Positions 17,416 through 26,856 are shown, numbered from the stretch's first letter. The stretch is 64,000 nucleotides of DNA from Undibacterium cyanobacteriorum (GCF_031326225.1 NZ_CP133720.1:868001-932000); one strand, 5' to 3'. Notes: a model not told the origin generated them from the sequence alone. Made by a program: numbers and translations.

Positions 17416-18672
17416 ATGATAAAAACAAGCGCGCCTCAATTTGTGTGTAAGAAGACGATACGCATCGTGTTCTTGCTGCTCAGTTTTATTCTGTTGAGTA
17501 TGCCCTTATTGATTCATGTTTCACAGATTGAATCAACAACGCAGACTTCGGAAAATCGCGCACTTGCGCCGTATCCGGGTAAACCAAACACCCGAGCAGA
17601 ATGGTCGCAGTGGAGCGCCAAATTCGATCGCTACTTGGGTGATCACTTTGGTTTGCGTCAACATCTCGTGAAGTGGAATCAAGCAGGACGTTACCATCTC
17701 TTGCATGAGGTTGTGTCGCCGCAAATTACCGTCGGTAAAGAAGGCTATTTGTTTTTTAATGCGCATGAGGCTCAGCATCCTCTGCGGATGTTGTCCTTTA
17801 TTTGCGGGCGCGGAATCGACACGCATCAGACCGATGAATTGGCGCAGCAAGTGGTCGAATTCGCGCAGTTTGTCAGTGTTAGTAATCCACGTACCACGAT
17901 TGCCTTTGTGCCGAGCAAGCCAGCGGTGTATCCCGAATATTTACCTTCGTGGTGGCAGCGCGAGTGTGAGCGTCATCAAGCCACTTTAGATCGCGTCTCT
18001 GAGCGAGTGAGGCAAACATTACCACAGGCGGATGTGGTTTATCCTCTCGCGCAAATGCTGCAAGCCAAAACGCGGAGACCCATTTATCCAGCGCATGATT
18101 TTCATTGGCAAGGTAAGGGCGCACAAGTGTATGCGCGAATTTTGAGCGAACAACATTGGCATCGTGCTGCGCGTGGTCAGTTGAGTTTCCAAGAGGAGCT
18201 CAGTGAATCAGACATGCAAAGATTTTTGCCCGGTGTCGATTTGCGGCAACGCCTGCAAAAGCCAGATTGGAAACGCAGCGATTTCACATATTGCGAAGGC
18301 GGTCCGTGTTTTCCGGAGCTCAGTAGCGCTGCTATTTTAGCGGATGTTACACGCATCACCCGACGCGATGTATCTCAAGATGCGACGCAAACCAAGCAAA
18401 GATTGCTGCTGTTGACGGATTCTTTTGGACACGGTGTCGCTCCCTATTTTGCGCCTTACTTTGATGAGGTGTGGCATGTTTCGAGTAACAATATGGGGGC
18501 CTTGAATCCGCAACAATTGGCGCAATTGAAAACGAGTTTTGAGCAATATGCACCAACGCAAACACTGTATTTATTCCATGATTTTGCGCTCGCCTGTTTT
18601 AGCCAAACTCTGAAATATTGCCCGCTCGAGTTGCCACCGGTTCTGCGAGCGGTACATCCCCAGTCGCAATAA
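17416..18672 (+). CDS. AlgX/AlgJ-like SGNH-type O-acetyltransferase
   Basis: A 418-residue exported protein with an N-terminal signal-anchor (about residues 10-32). The ATG at 17416 is chosen because TGAGGACG sits seven bases upstream. The catalytic pattern of the AlgX/AlgJ family is visible: the nucleophile Ser in LLTDSFGHGV, the Asp-His pair in HDFHWQGKGA, and PSKPAVYPEYLP. It probably receives acetyl from the MBOAT partner encoded directly upstream and places it on a periplasmic polysaccharide. Eight conserved-looking Cys (for example CERHQ, FTYCEGGPCF) may form disulfides. Confidence 0.83.
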   Translation: MIKTSAPQFVCKKTIRIVFLLLSFILLSMPLLIHVSQIESTTQTSENRALAPYPGKPNTRAEWSQWSAKFDRYLGDHFGLRQHLVKWNQAGRYHLLHEVVSPQITVGKEGYLFFNAHEAQHPLRMLSFICGRGIDTHQTDELAQQVVEFAQFVSVSNPRTTIAFVPSKPAVYPEYLPSWWQRECERHQATLDRVSERVRQTLPQADVVYPLAQMLQAKTRRPIYPAHDFHWQGKGAQVYARILSEQHWHRAARGQLSFQEELSESDMQRFLPGVDLRQRLQKPDWKRSDFTYCEGGPCFPELSSAAILADVTRITRRDVSQDATQTKQRLLLLTDSFGHGVAPYFAPYFDEVWHVSSNNMGALNPQQLAQLKTSFEQYAPTQTLYLFHDFALACFSQTLKYCPLELPPVLRAVHPQSQ

Positions 18673-18830
18673 GTCATAGGCCGCTAACTTAGCATCGGCA
18701 CAGCACTCTTGCTTATGCAAAGTGTTGATGAAATTACTAGGCAAGTCATGTAATTTTGCTTATATTGTTCACTTTTCAATATGATCTCTCACGGTGTGGG
18801 AGATCGCCAAAAAGTGATCGATCTCTCACT

Positions 18831-20327
18831 ATGACCTCAGTTTCTGCCACGATGCCCGAGCGCGTCGAAACAAGCTTCAAGCTTGACTCCTTTCTAGGCC
18901 TCAGTTTTTCTATCTTTTTTGAACGCTTCGCTTTTTACGGCATTCGTTGGGCTTTGGTGCTGTATTTTGTGTGGGAAGTCTTACCCGCCGATTTTCAAGC
19001 GAAGTTCGAAGGTGAACACTTGTATTCCGCCTTCTTAGCTTTGATGCTTAGTCTGGGTGTTCTTGGTGCCTATATCGCCGATCGTTGTCAGTGTTATTTG
19101 AATGCGGCGCGCGTCGGTGTATGCCTGATGGCGCTGGGCGTCTTCATGATTGTGATGCCAGATCCAACCGCCTTCCGCATTGGCCTATCATGCCTGGTTT
19201 TGGGTAATGCATTGTATCGGCCAGGTAGTTTGGTTTTATTTAGCAAAACGCTCGGGGCTCAGGAGGCAAAACAAGATGTGGGATTGACCTTGATGTATTT
19301 CCTTGTGAACCTAGCAGGTTTCCTTGCGCCACTCGTGACACAGTATTTGGCGACACGTGTTTTTGGGGCTGAAAATAAGATGGCTTTGCAAGTGGTTTTT
19401 GTCGTGGCAGGGCTCAGCTTATTGCTGAGCTTAGCCTGTCTGCATTGGGGAAGTAAGAAGTTACTCACACGGGATGAATTTTCCGACTCCGTATGGCAGT
19501 TTTTGCGAACTAAGACGCTGTGGATCGGCATTCTTGTTAGCTTAGTTTTGGTGTATCAACTCTTCACTTTATCCAAGCAAGGACTCACGATACTCAGCTG
19601 GGCGAGTTTGCTTGTGGCAGTGGCGCTGTTGTTTGCAGACGCCGCATCACATAAGAACGCGTGGAAACGTCTGCTGTTATTTATGCTGGCGCTGGTGTTG
19701 AGCTTTGCTTGGGCAATCGCAAATGAATTTTTGCAAGTCGATATCGAGCGCATTTTCATGAATTGGATCAAGATCAACTCAAGCCTTGCAGCAATCTCGC
19801 CGATGTTGGTCGCAACCTTCTCCATCTTCGCCATCTTCGTTGTCACACCTTTGTTGGTCGGCCTTATTTCGCTGTTTTCCAAATCGAAGAAGTACCCAGA
19901 TCTTTGGGGGAAATGGGCACTCGCTTTACTGCTGAATGTTTTGTTTTTCTGCATGCTGGTGATAGCAAGCAGAGACTTGTTTGCGGGACTTGAAAATACC
20001 TTCAGTTTGACGACGACGAGTTTGGTGATGGCGTATCTGCTGCAAGCGGGTGTCGAAGTGATGGTTACTACCTTAGGTTATAGCGCCGTCCTCAATTTTG
20101 CGTCGACACGACGTTTGGCACTGGCCTTTGCCGCATTGCTTTTGGCGAATCGCTTAGGAAGCCAAGCGGCAGGTTTTCTGATGGGCGAGTTTCCATCACT
20201 GATTTCCAACTCCCCCACTGAGATTCATCAGCATTTTGAGTGGGCATCGACAGGTTTTGCTTTGCTGGCGGGAGTGCTTTTATTCGTCATTATGGTGGTC
20301 TATTTCAGAAACAAGAAGGCATCTTAA
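18831..20327 (+). CDS. POT/PTR2-type major facilitator transporter
   Basis: A 498-residue inner-membrane transporter with about 12-14 helices. The N-terminal FFERFAFYGIRWALVLYF matches the proton-dependent oligopeptide transporter motif ERxxYYG, and GAYIADRCQCYLNAARVG corresponds to the MFS loop-2 motif. It would import di/tripeptides or similar with protons, but the second POT signature is divergent, so the substrate is uncertain. The ATG at 18831 gives a start just ahead of the ERF motif; an in-frame start at 18756 would add 25 unconserved residues. Confidence 0.75.
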   Translation: MTSVSATMPERVETSFKLDSFLGLSFSIFFERFAFYGIRWALVLYFVWEVLPADFQAKFEGEHLYSAFLALMLSLGVLGAYIADRCQCYLNAARVGVCLMALGVFMIVMPDPTAFRIGLSCLVLGNALYRPGSLVLFSKTLGAQEAKQDVGLTLMYFLVNLAGFLAPLVTQYLATRVFGAENKMALQVVFVVAGLSLLLSLACLHWGSKKLLTRDEFSDSVWQFLRTKTLWIGILVSLVLVYQLFTLSKQGLTILSWASLLVAVALLFADAASHKNAWKRLLLFMLALVLSFAWAIANEFLQVDIERIFMNWIKINSSLAAISPMLVATFSIFAIFVVTPLLVGLISLFSKSKKYPDLWGKWALALLLNVLFFCMLVIASRDLFAGLENTFSLTTTSLVMAYLLQAGVEVMVTTLGYSAVLNFASTRRLALAFAALLLANRLGSQAAGFLMGEFPSLISNSPTEIHQHFEWASTGFALLAGVLLFVIMVVYFRNKKAS

Positions 20328-20381
20328 TCCCGCGTTGATGCCCGTGCCTCACAGTCTTGCCGCCAAAAATGGCAAATCTCA

Positions 20382-20427
20382 GTGTCCACCTGACCGACAA
20401 AAAACCTTGGCGGACAGCGATGGACAC
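20382..20427 (+). promoter_or_regulatory. Inverted repeat, candidate enhancer site for the NtrC-type regulator
   Basis: GTGTCCA (20382-20388) and TGGACAC (20421-20427) form a perfect 7-base inverted repeat with centres 39 bases apart. It lies about 95-140 bases upstream of the predicted start of the sigma-54 promoter at 20495, the usual place for an enhancer-binding protein. A further GGACA (20412-20416) is in direct repeat with the right arm. Protein identity of the binder is inferred from the adjacent regulator gene. Confidence 0.55.
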
Positions 20428-20494
20428 TTTTTTCACGCTTCGATGGTCGAGATAAAAGTGATGTAAATCATAGGCTTAGCCAGAATTGTTGGCT

Positions 20495-20510
20495 TGGCAC
20501 GCTTCCTGCT
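20495..20510 (+). promoter_or_regulatory. Sigma-54 promoter of the efflux cassette
   Basis: TGGCACG-CTTC-CTGCT matches the sigma-54 consensus TGGCACG-N4-TTGCW with one mismatch. The GG (20496-20497) and GC (20508-20509) dinucleotides are separated by exactly 10 bases. A start near 20520 would leave a leader of about 40 bases before the adaptor gene. The cassette carries its own sigma-54 activator, which supports the call. Confidence 0.82.
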
Positions 20511-20561
20511 AAATCACTTGAAAGTAGCATTTTTGAATTTTCAAGTTTGAGGAAGAGTTTC

Positions 20562-21830
20562 ATGATTCGAGATACCTCCGGTCAAGATCAAGTCATCGCG
20601 GCCGCGCCTGTGTGGCGCCGCAAGAAAACAGTGCTGATGGCGATCGGCTTACTCAGTTTTATCGTCATCAGTGTGCTGTTAGTCCGCAGTTTTTCCAATA
20701 GCACCAAGTCGATTAATGCCGCACGTCTGAAGCTTGCTCAGGTCACACGAGGCACTCTGGTGCGCGATGTGGCAGTGAATGGGCGTTTGGTTGCGGCAAT
20801 TAGCCCAACCTTATATTCGACCGCACCAAGCACCGTGACCTTAAAAGTCAAAGCAGGCGACCTCGTTAAAAAGGGGGATATCGTCGCGGAATTGGAATCA
20901 CCTGATCTCACCAATTTGCTCAAACGCGAGCAAGCTAATTACGATCAATTGGAAGCCGAAGTAGCGCGTCAGCGCATCTTGGCGCGTAAACAAAAGCTGA
21001 TCGCGCAGCGCGACGCCGATCAAGCGGAGATCGAAAGAATCACTGCCGCACGCACCTTTGAACGTTTTGAAAAAGCGGGGCCATCCGGCGTGATTTCTAA
21101 AATTGATTATGCCAAAGCACAAGATGCGCTGAAGACCGCTGAGATCCGTGCCAAACATGCGGCAGCGGCGACGCAGCTAGAAGGCGAAGACGTCGACTTA
21201 AATCTCAAGACCAAAGTCGCGCAATTGGAGCAACAGCGCATTGTCCGTGATGATGCGAAACGTAAAGTGGATGAGTTGCGATTGCGTGCGCCAGTGGATG
21301 GCATGGTCGGCACCTTGTCGGTAGCGAATCGTAGCGTGGTAGCGGCCAATACTGCATTAATGACGCTGGTCGATCTATCGCAGCTTGAAGTTGAATTGGA
21401 GATTCCGGAATCTTTTGCGGCGGATCTTGGCATCGGTATGACGGCTGATATCACCATCAATGGCAACGTGACCAAAGGTAAGTTGTCCGCCATCTCACCA
21501 GAAGTCGTAAAGAACCAAGTCTTGGCGCGCGTGCGTTTTGACGGAGCGCAACCGAGTGGTTTGCGTCAAAGCCAGCGCGTCTCAGCGCGCCTCCTGATCG
21601 AAGAAAAACCAAACGTTTTGATGTTGGCACGCGGTCCTTTTGTGGAGAGCGAAGGCGGGCGTTTTGTGTATGTGGTTGAGAACAATATCGCCACACGCCG
21701 GCCTTACAAGCTCGGTGCGACCAGTATCTCGTCGGTTGAAATTGTGGAAGGTTTGAAGGAAGGCGACAAGGTTGTCATCGCCGGTACAGACCAGTTTGAG
21801 AATGCAGAGAAAATCTCTCTCAATAATTGA
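20562..21830 (+). CDS. Periplasmic adaptor subunit (HlyD/MacA-like) of an efflux system
   Basis: A 422-residue membrane fusion protein. GAGGAAG upstream supports the ATG at 20562. One N-terminal membrane anchor (about residues 25-45) is followed by the split lipoyl/barrel-sandwich halves (KVKAGDLVKKGDIVAELE and LRAPVDGMVGTLSVANRSVV), an alpha-hairpin of about 150 residues rich in Ala, Gln and Arg, and beta-barrel and membrane-proximal domains at the C-terminus. It would link the ABC permeases encoded downstream to an outer membrane TolC-type channel, which is not encoded here. First gene of the sigma-54 driven cassette. Confidence 0.9.
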   Translation: MIRDTSGQDQVIAAAPVWRRKKTVLMAIGLLSFIVISVLLVRSFSNSTKSINAARLKLAQVTRGTLVRDVAVNGRLVAAISPTLYSTAPSTVTLKVKAGDLVKKGDIVAELESPDLTNLLKREQANYDQLEAEVARQRILARKQKLIAQRDADQAEIERITAARTFERFEKAGPSGVISKIDYAKAQDALKTAEIRAKHAAAATQLEGEDVDLNLKTKVAQLEQQRIVRDDAKRKVDELRLRAPVDGMVGTLSVANRSVVAANTALMTLVDLSQLEVELEIPESFAADLGIGMTADITINGNVTKGKLSAISPEVVKNQVLARVRFDGAQPSGLRQSQRVSARLLIEEKPNVLMLARGPFVESEGGRFVYVVENNIATRRPYKLGATSISSVEIVEGLKEGDKVVIAGTDQFENAEKISLNN

Positions 21831-21908
21831 AAAACGAGTTTAGAAGCGAATTAAGAAGCGCACTAGAACCTAATTTAGATCCTGATAAAAGCATTGAAAG
21901 GAATCACC

Positions 21909-22628
21909 ATGTTACACATGAAAAATCTCAGCAAAGTGTATCGTACTCATATGATAGAAACGCACGCTTTGCGTGGTTTTGAAATCCACGTCAAGCAAGG
22001 TGAATTCGTCACCGTGACCGGTCCTTCGGGATCAGGTAAAACAACTTTCTTAAATATTGCAGGCTTGCTCGAAGACTTCACCGGCGGTGAATATATTCTC
22101 GATGGTGTCAATGTGACCGGAATGAGTGATAGCGCACGAACCAAAATGCGCAATGAGAAGTTGGGCTTTATCTTCCAAGGTTTTAATCTCATTCCAGATT
22201 TGAATTTGTTCGATAATGTGGATGTTCCTTTGCGCTATCGTGGTTTGGCGGCGAAGGAAAGAAAAGAGCGGATCGAAGAAGCTTTGGCGCAAGTTGGTTT
22301 GTCGTCACGCATGAAACATTATCCGGCCGAACTCTCGGGTGGACAACAGCAACGCGTGGCAATTGCACGAGCATTGGCGGGTTCACCCAAATTATTACTC
22401 GCTGATGAACCCACCGGTAATCTTGATACACAGATGGCGCGCAGTGTCATGGAGCTCTTGGAAGAGATTAATGCACGCGGCACCACGATTTTGATGGTGA
22501 CGCACGATCCAGAATTGGCGCTACGTTCGCAACGCAATGTCCACATCATTGATGGACAAGTGTCTGATCTGGTTCGCAAAGCGCCGACGCTAGTCGTGCC
22601 GGGCAGCACTGAGTTACAGAGCGCTTAA
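21909..22628 (+). CDS. ABC transporter ATP-binding protein (MacB/LolD type)
   Basis: A 239-residue ATPase. Walker A GPSGSGKTT near residue 40, signature LSGGQQQRVAIARAL near 140 and Walker B LLADEPTGNLD are all intact; the insert and C-terminal form fit the MacB/LolD subfamily. The ATG at 21909 follows GAAAGGA; the in-frame TTG at 21894 is unlikely. Located 78 bases after the adaptor and 11 bases before the first permease, so it energises the adaptor/permease complex from the cytoplasmic face. Confidence 0.93.
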   Translation: MLHMKNLSKVYRTHMIETHALRGFEIHVKQGEFVTVTGPSGSGKTTFLNIAGLLEDFTGGEYILDGVNVTGMSDSARTKMRNEKLGFIFQGFNLIPDLNLFDNVDVPLRYRGLAAKERKERIEEALAQVGLSSRMKHYPAELSGGQQQRVAIARALAGSPKLLLADEPTGNLDTQMARSVMELLEEINARGTTILMVTHDPELALRSQRNVHIIDGQVSDLVRKAPTLVVPGSTELQSA

Positions 22629-22639
22629 GCGAGGTGGCG

Positions 22640-23956
22640 ATGATGCTTCAATATTATTTTCTGCTTGGCGTGAAGAGCTTACGCCGCAATCCAGTACTGA
22701 CAACTTTGATGGTCTTGATCTTGGCCATTGGTGTGGCGGCGAGCGTTTCGACCCTGACGATTTTGCATGTGATGTCGGGCGACCCTATCCCACAAAAGAG
22801 TGATCGCTTATTTGCAACGATCATCGATCCGGGTCAGAAGGAAGGCTATATCCCTGGTCAAAGTTATGTCGATCACCAACTCAGCTATAAAGATGTGCAA
22901 GCGTTCTTGAAAAGCGGTAAAGGTGTCCGCCGCGTCGGCTTGTATGGCATTAGTACGGTGGTCGAACCGGTACGTAAAGAGCTCGGAGTCTCTGCGCTCG
23001 ACGGCGTCGCAACTACGTCTGATTTTTTTGCGATGTTCGAGGTGCCTTTCTTGCACGGACAAGCGTGGCAAGCTTCTGAAGATAGTACAGGCGCTGACGT
23101 CGCCGTCTTGAGTAAGAAAACCGCTGAGAAGTATTTTGGGAATGTGAATCCGGTTGGGCAAAAATTGCGTGTGATGGGTGGTGACTACACAGTCGTTGGC
23201 GTGCTCAATGATTGGAAACAGAGCCCACGCTTTTTTATGTATAACGGCAGAACGGGCGCCTTCGTCAGTGAAGATGAAATCTTCATTCCTTTCAGCAATG
23301 CGATTCGCCGGGAAACCCCTCATTCGGGAAGCATGAGTTGCTCAAGCTCACGCGAGCCAGGCTGGCAAGCCTTATTAGATTCTGAATGTACGTGGTTTCA
23401 TTTCTGGTTTGAGATGAAGTCTGCTTCTGATCGCGCCGAATTACAAACTTACCTCGATAGCTATGTGGCGGAGCAACGCAAGTTAGGGCGTTTTCAGCGT
23501 CAAGCACCGAATAAATTGTTCAATGTCCGTGAGTGGTTGGTAGAGATGAAGGTGATCGGAGACGACAGTAGAATTTCCGCATGGTTGGCCTTTGGCTTCT
23601 TGTTGTTGTGTTTGGTGAATACAATCGGCTTGCTGCTGGCGAAGTTCTCCGTTCGTGCTTCTGAGGTCGGTGTACGCCGTGCCCTTGGCGCATCAAAGAA
23701 AGAGATCTTCGCGCAATTCCTCATTGAATCGGCCGTGGTCGGTTTAGTGGGGGCGATTCTCGGCGTGCTATTAGCACTGGGTGCCTTGCAATTGATTGCA
23801 CTGCAGTCGAAGGCTTTGGCCGCGGTAGCGCATATGGACTGGATGATGTTGGCCGTCACTTTCTTGATGTCGATCAGTGCCGCGATCCTCGCTGGAATTT
23901 TACCGACCTGGCGCGCCTGCCAAGTAACTCCAGCAATTCAATTGAAATTGCAATAA
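22640..23956 (+). CDS. ABC transporter permease, MacB/FtsX type (first)
   Basis: A 438-residue permease with one N-terminal membrane helix (about residues 20-42), a large periplasmic MacB-type domain of about 230 residues, and three C-terminal helices (FtsX fold; SEVGVRRALGASKKEIFAQFLIE split across the family's cytoplasmic loop). GCGAGG lies just before two possible ATGs (22640, 22643). The periplasmic part contains two Cys (SCSSSRE and ECTWF) that might pair. It presumably forms a heterodimer with the product of the next gene. Confidence 0.88.
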   Translation: MMLQYYFLLGVKSLRRNPVLTTLMVLILAIGVAASVSTLTILHVMSGDPIPQKSDRLFATIIDPGQKEGYIPGQSYVDHQLSYKDVQAFLKSGKGVRRVGLYGISTVVEPVRKELGVSALDGVATTSDFFAMFEVPFLHGQAWQASEDSTGADVAVLSKKTAEKYFGNVNPVGQKLRVMGGDYTVVGVLNDWKQSPRFFMYNGRTGAFVSEDEIFIPFSNAIRRETPHSGSMSCSSSREPGWQALLDSECTWFHFWFEMKSASDRAELQTYLDSYVAEQRKLGRFQRQAPNKLFNVREWLVEMKVIGDDSRISAWLAFGFLLLCLVNTIGLLLAKFSVRASEVGVRRALGASKKEIFAQFLIESAVVGLVGAILGVLLALGALQLIALQSKALAAVAHMDWMMLAVTFLMSISAAILAGILPTWRACQVTPAIQLKLQ

Positions 23957-23979
23957 GCCCCGAACAGTAAGGAGTAATC

Positions 23980-25230
23980 ATGAATTATTTTTCCGAAATG
24001 AGACCGATCCTGTCGGCATTATTGCGCAACAAGACGGGGCCATTATTGGTGGCGATCCAAGTAGCATTGAGTCTGGCTATGCTAGTCAACGCTTTATATG
24101 TGGTTGAACTTCGGCTTGATGCAGCGACTCGCCCTAGTGGCATCGCTGACGAGTCGACCAGTTTTAGAGTTAATATTGGCAACCAAAAACTTGGTGGACA
24201 TGAAGATCAAATCGCCATGCAAAAACAAGAAGCAGCCACCATACGTGCTGTGCCCGGTGTGAAATCAGTAGCGCGTGTGAATTCCTTTCCTGTCTCGCGT
24301 TCTGGTAGCAATTCTGGCATGGCTGCCGACCGTAATCAGGTGGGTGTCACTACTGGCGCGGCGATTTATCTATCTCCAGATTCGCTGGTTGATACTTGGG
24401 GTTTGCGTCTCGTCGAGGGCAGCGATTTTAAGCCGAGTGATTATATCGAGGTCGATGCCGCCTCATCGCAAGAGTCGCCCAAGGTTGCCATCATCTCGAA
24501 AGCTTTGGCAGAGAAGCTTTTCCCCGGTGCGAGCAGCTATGTTGGTAAAGAGCTTTTTCAAGGCACGGGCGACGGTGCAACCGGGTATCGCATCGTTGGT
24601 GTCGTAGAGCGCTTACAAACTTCTGGCGCCCAGACAGGTTTGGCAGGTGAATATTCGGTTTTGTATCCGATTCGTTTAACCAACGAACCGTATTTTGGGT
24701 ATGCGGTGCGCACCGAACCTGGTCAACGTGATCGTGTCATGAAAGATGTCGAAGAAGCCTTGCGCAAAGCTTCGAGCACGCCGGTAAATGTATTTAGTCG
24801 TTCGATGGAAGAATTTCGTGTTGAGCGTTATCGCAGCGAGCGTGGTTTAGCATGGATGTTATTAGCTGTGAGTTTGTTGCTAGTCTTGATTACCGCCTCG
24901 GGCATTGTGGGCATGAGCTCTTTGTGGGTTTCGCAAAGACAAAAGCAGATCGGCGTGCGCCGTGCCTTGGGTGCTCAGCGCTTGGATGTGCTGCGTTACT
25001 TCCTGATCGAAAATTGGATCATCACTACGACGGGGATTGTGGTGGGGACTGCCTTGGCGCTTGGCCTGAATCAGTTCTTAGTGAGTCAGTTTGAATTGAC
25101 GAAATTGCCAGTGATCTACCTCTTACTAGCACCTGTCGCATTCTGGATTTTAGGTTGTATCGCGGTGTATGCACCGGCCTGGCGTGCTGCAAGCATTTCT
25201 CCGGCTACAGCAACGCGCGGAGTGACCTAG
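23980..25230 (+). CDS. ABC transporter permease, MacB/FtsX type (second)
   Basis: A 416-residue permease of the same architecture as its upstream neighbour: helix at about 18-40, periplasmic domain, then three helices with the RQKQIGVRRALGAQRLDVLR loop. AAGGAG is well placed before the ATG. Two different permeases with a separate ATPase differ from E. coli MacB, where ATPase and permease are fused and homodimeric. Substrate unknown; relatives export peptides, lipoproteins or antibiotics. Confidence 0.88.
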   Translation: MNYFSEMRPILSALLRNKTGPLLVAIQVALSLAMLVNALYVVELRLDAATRPSGIADESTSFRVNIGNQKLGGHEDQIAMQKQEAATIRAVPGVKSVARVNSFPVSRSGSNSGMAADRNQVGVTTGAAIYLSPDSLVDTWGLRLVEGSDFKPSDYIEVDAASSQESPKVAIISKALAEKLFPGASSYVGKELFQGTGDGATGYRIVGVVERLQTSGAQTGLAGEYSVLYPIRLTNEPYFGYAVRTEPGQRDRVMKDVEEALRKASSTPVNVFSRSMEEFRVERYRSERGLAWMLLAVSLLLVLITASGIVGMSSLWVSQRQKQIGVRRALGAQRLDVLRYFLIENWIITTTGIVVGTALALGLNQFLVSQFELTKLPVIYLLLAPVAFWILGCIAVYAPAWRAASISPATATRGVT

Positions 25231-25257
25231 AAGTCTGCTTGCAATACTTTGATCAAA

Positions 25258-25290
25258 CACGCGATAAGAAAAATGCCAGCTTGTCGCGTG
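25258..25290 (+). other. Stem-loop between the permease and regulator genes
   Basis: CACGCGATAAG pairs with CTTGTCGCGTG (11 bases, one T-G pair) around an 11-base A-rich loop. No T-run follows, so it may be a weak terminator, an RNA-stability element or an operator ahead of the regulator gene. Confidence 0.4.
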
Positions 25291-25329
25291 CTAATTTACA
25301 ATGTGTTCTTTTACGGAAGTTAAATTGAT

Positions 25330-26667
25330 ATGCCTAGCGTTTTGATTATTGACGATAATCCATCGATTGCGATTGCACTCGATGTGCTTTTGTCCTTGCA
25401 TGATATCTCCAGCATGCAAGCACAGTCGCCTGAAGAAGGTTTGGCGATCTTGCGTCAACATCAAATCGATCTCGTCATTCAAGACATGAATTTCACGGCC
25501 GATACGACGTCGGGTGAAGAGGGCATCGCGCTGTTTAAGAAGATCCGCGAAAGCCATCCTGATCTTCCCGTGATACTTCTTACTGCATGGACACATTTGG
25601 ATGCTGCGGTGGATCTCATTAAAGCCGGTGCGGCGGATTATCTGGCGAAACCGTGGAATGATCAAAAGTTGGTGGCGACGGTCAAGAATTTGATTGAACT
25701 TGGTCAAGCCAATCGTGCTTTGCAAAGCAAGGTGCAGAAAGAACGCAAACATAAACGCGCCTTAGAACAGCAATTTAATTTGTGTGGCTACGTGTGGCAA
25801 GACGCTGCGACAGAACGTGTATTGCAGATGGCCTGTCAGGTGGCAAAATCGGAAGTCTCGGTGTTGATTACAGGACCCAATGGCGCGGGTAAGGAGCGCA
25901 TTGCGCAAATCATTCAAGCGAATTCCAAAGTCAAAGACGGGCCGTTCGTGATTCTGAATTGTGGTGCGATACCTTCCGAGTTGATCGAAGCGGAATTGTT
26001 TGGCGCTGAAGCGGGTGCCTATACCGGAGCTAGTAAAAGCCGTGAAGGTAAGTTTGAAGCCGCTGATGGTGGCACTTTGTTTTTGGATGAAATTGGTAAC
26101 TTGCCACTCGCAGGACAAATCAAGTTGTTGAGAGTCTTGGAAACAGGGCGCTTTGAACGACTGGGTTCGAATAAAGAACGCCAAGTGAAGGTGCGCGTGA
26201 TCAGCGCGACCAATGCCGATCTACCCGCCATGATTAAGGCTGGTAGTTTTCGCGAGGACTTGTTTTATCGTTTGAATGTGATCGAGCTATGCCTGCCACC
26301 TTTGGCTGAACGTGGTGATGACATTCTCCCCATCGCCCATGCTTTGTTAGAGCCTGGCAAACAGTTGAGTAGTGCTGCCGAGGCTTGTTTGCTGGCGCAT
26401 ACTTGGCCAGGCAATGTGCGGGAATTGAAAAATGTGATGCAGAGAGCCTGCATTTTGGCGCAATCGGATGTGATACAAGCGAGTGATTTGGGTTTGCCTT
26501 CGGCGACGACAGGCACCGCGAACGGGAATGATACTGAGCTTGATCGCGATAGTATTGAGCAGGCTTTGCAAAGAGCAAATGGTGTGATCGCCCAAGCTGC
26601 AGCGGAGTTGGGGCTGAGTCGCCAGGCACTCTATCGACGCATGGATCGCTTGGGAATTTCACGTTAG
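25330..26667 (+). CDS. Sigma-54 dependent response regulator (NtrC family)
   Basis: A 445-residue regulator: receiver domain residues 3-125 with the phospho-acceptor D52 (VIQDMNF) and the lysine in YLAKPW; AAA+ domain about 150-375 with Walker A GPNGAGKE, sigma-54 contact loop GAYTGA (a variant of GAFTGA) and Walker B GGTLFLDEIG; and a Fis-type helix-turn-helix at the C-terminus (AAAELGLSRQALYRRMDRLG). It should drive the sigma-54 promoter at 20495 upstream of the efflux cassette. Follows the second permease by 99 bases, and its kinase is encoded next. Confidence 0.93.
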   Translation: MPSVLIIDDNPSIAIALDVLLSLHDISSMQAQSPEEGLAILRQHQIDLVIQDMNFTADTTSGEEGIALFKKIRESHPDLPVILLTAWTHLDAAVDLIKAGAADYLAKPWNDQKLVATVKNLIELGQANRALQSKVQKERKHKRALEQQFNLCGYVWQDAATERVLQMACQVAKSEVSVLITGPNGAGKERIAQIIQANSKVKDGPFVILNCGAIPSELIEAELFGAEAGAYTGASKSREGKFEAADGGTLFLDEIGNLPLAGQIKLLRVLETGRFERLGSNKERQVKVRVISATNADLPAMIKAGSFREDLFYRLNVIELCLPPLAERGDDILPIAHALLEPGKQLSSAAEACLLAHTWPGNVRELKNVMQRACILAQSDVIQASDLGLPSATTGTANGNDTELDRDSIEQALQRANGVIAQAAAELGLSRQALYRRMDRLGISR

Positions 26668-26686
26668 TTGTTGTGCTTCACTGCGG

Positions 26687-26714
26687 TCGACCAACCTCGA
26701 TCGACCAACCTCGA
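26687..26714. repeat. 14-base tandem duplication
   Basis: TCGACCAACCTCGA occurs twice in direct tandem (26687-26700 and 26701-26714) in the spacer after the regulator gene. It looks like a simple duplication; no function is evident. Confidence 0.8.
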
Positions 26715-26856
26715 TGAATGCCGATCACGCACAAGCAGTAGCAGTGATAAATGTCGTTTAAGTGAAGACTTGATCCCTGAATTTCGCGCGCTCCACGTAT
26801 CCTTTGTTACACTGTGGTTGTCTACATTTCCTCCGCATTCTTCTTTCGCTCACAGT

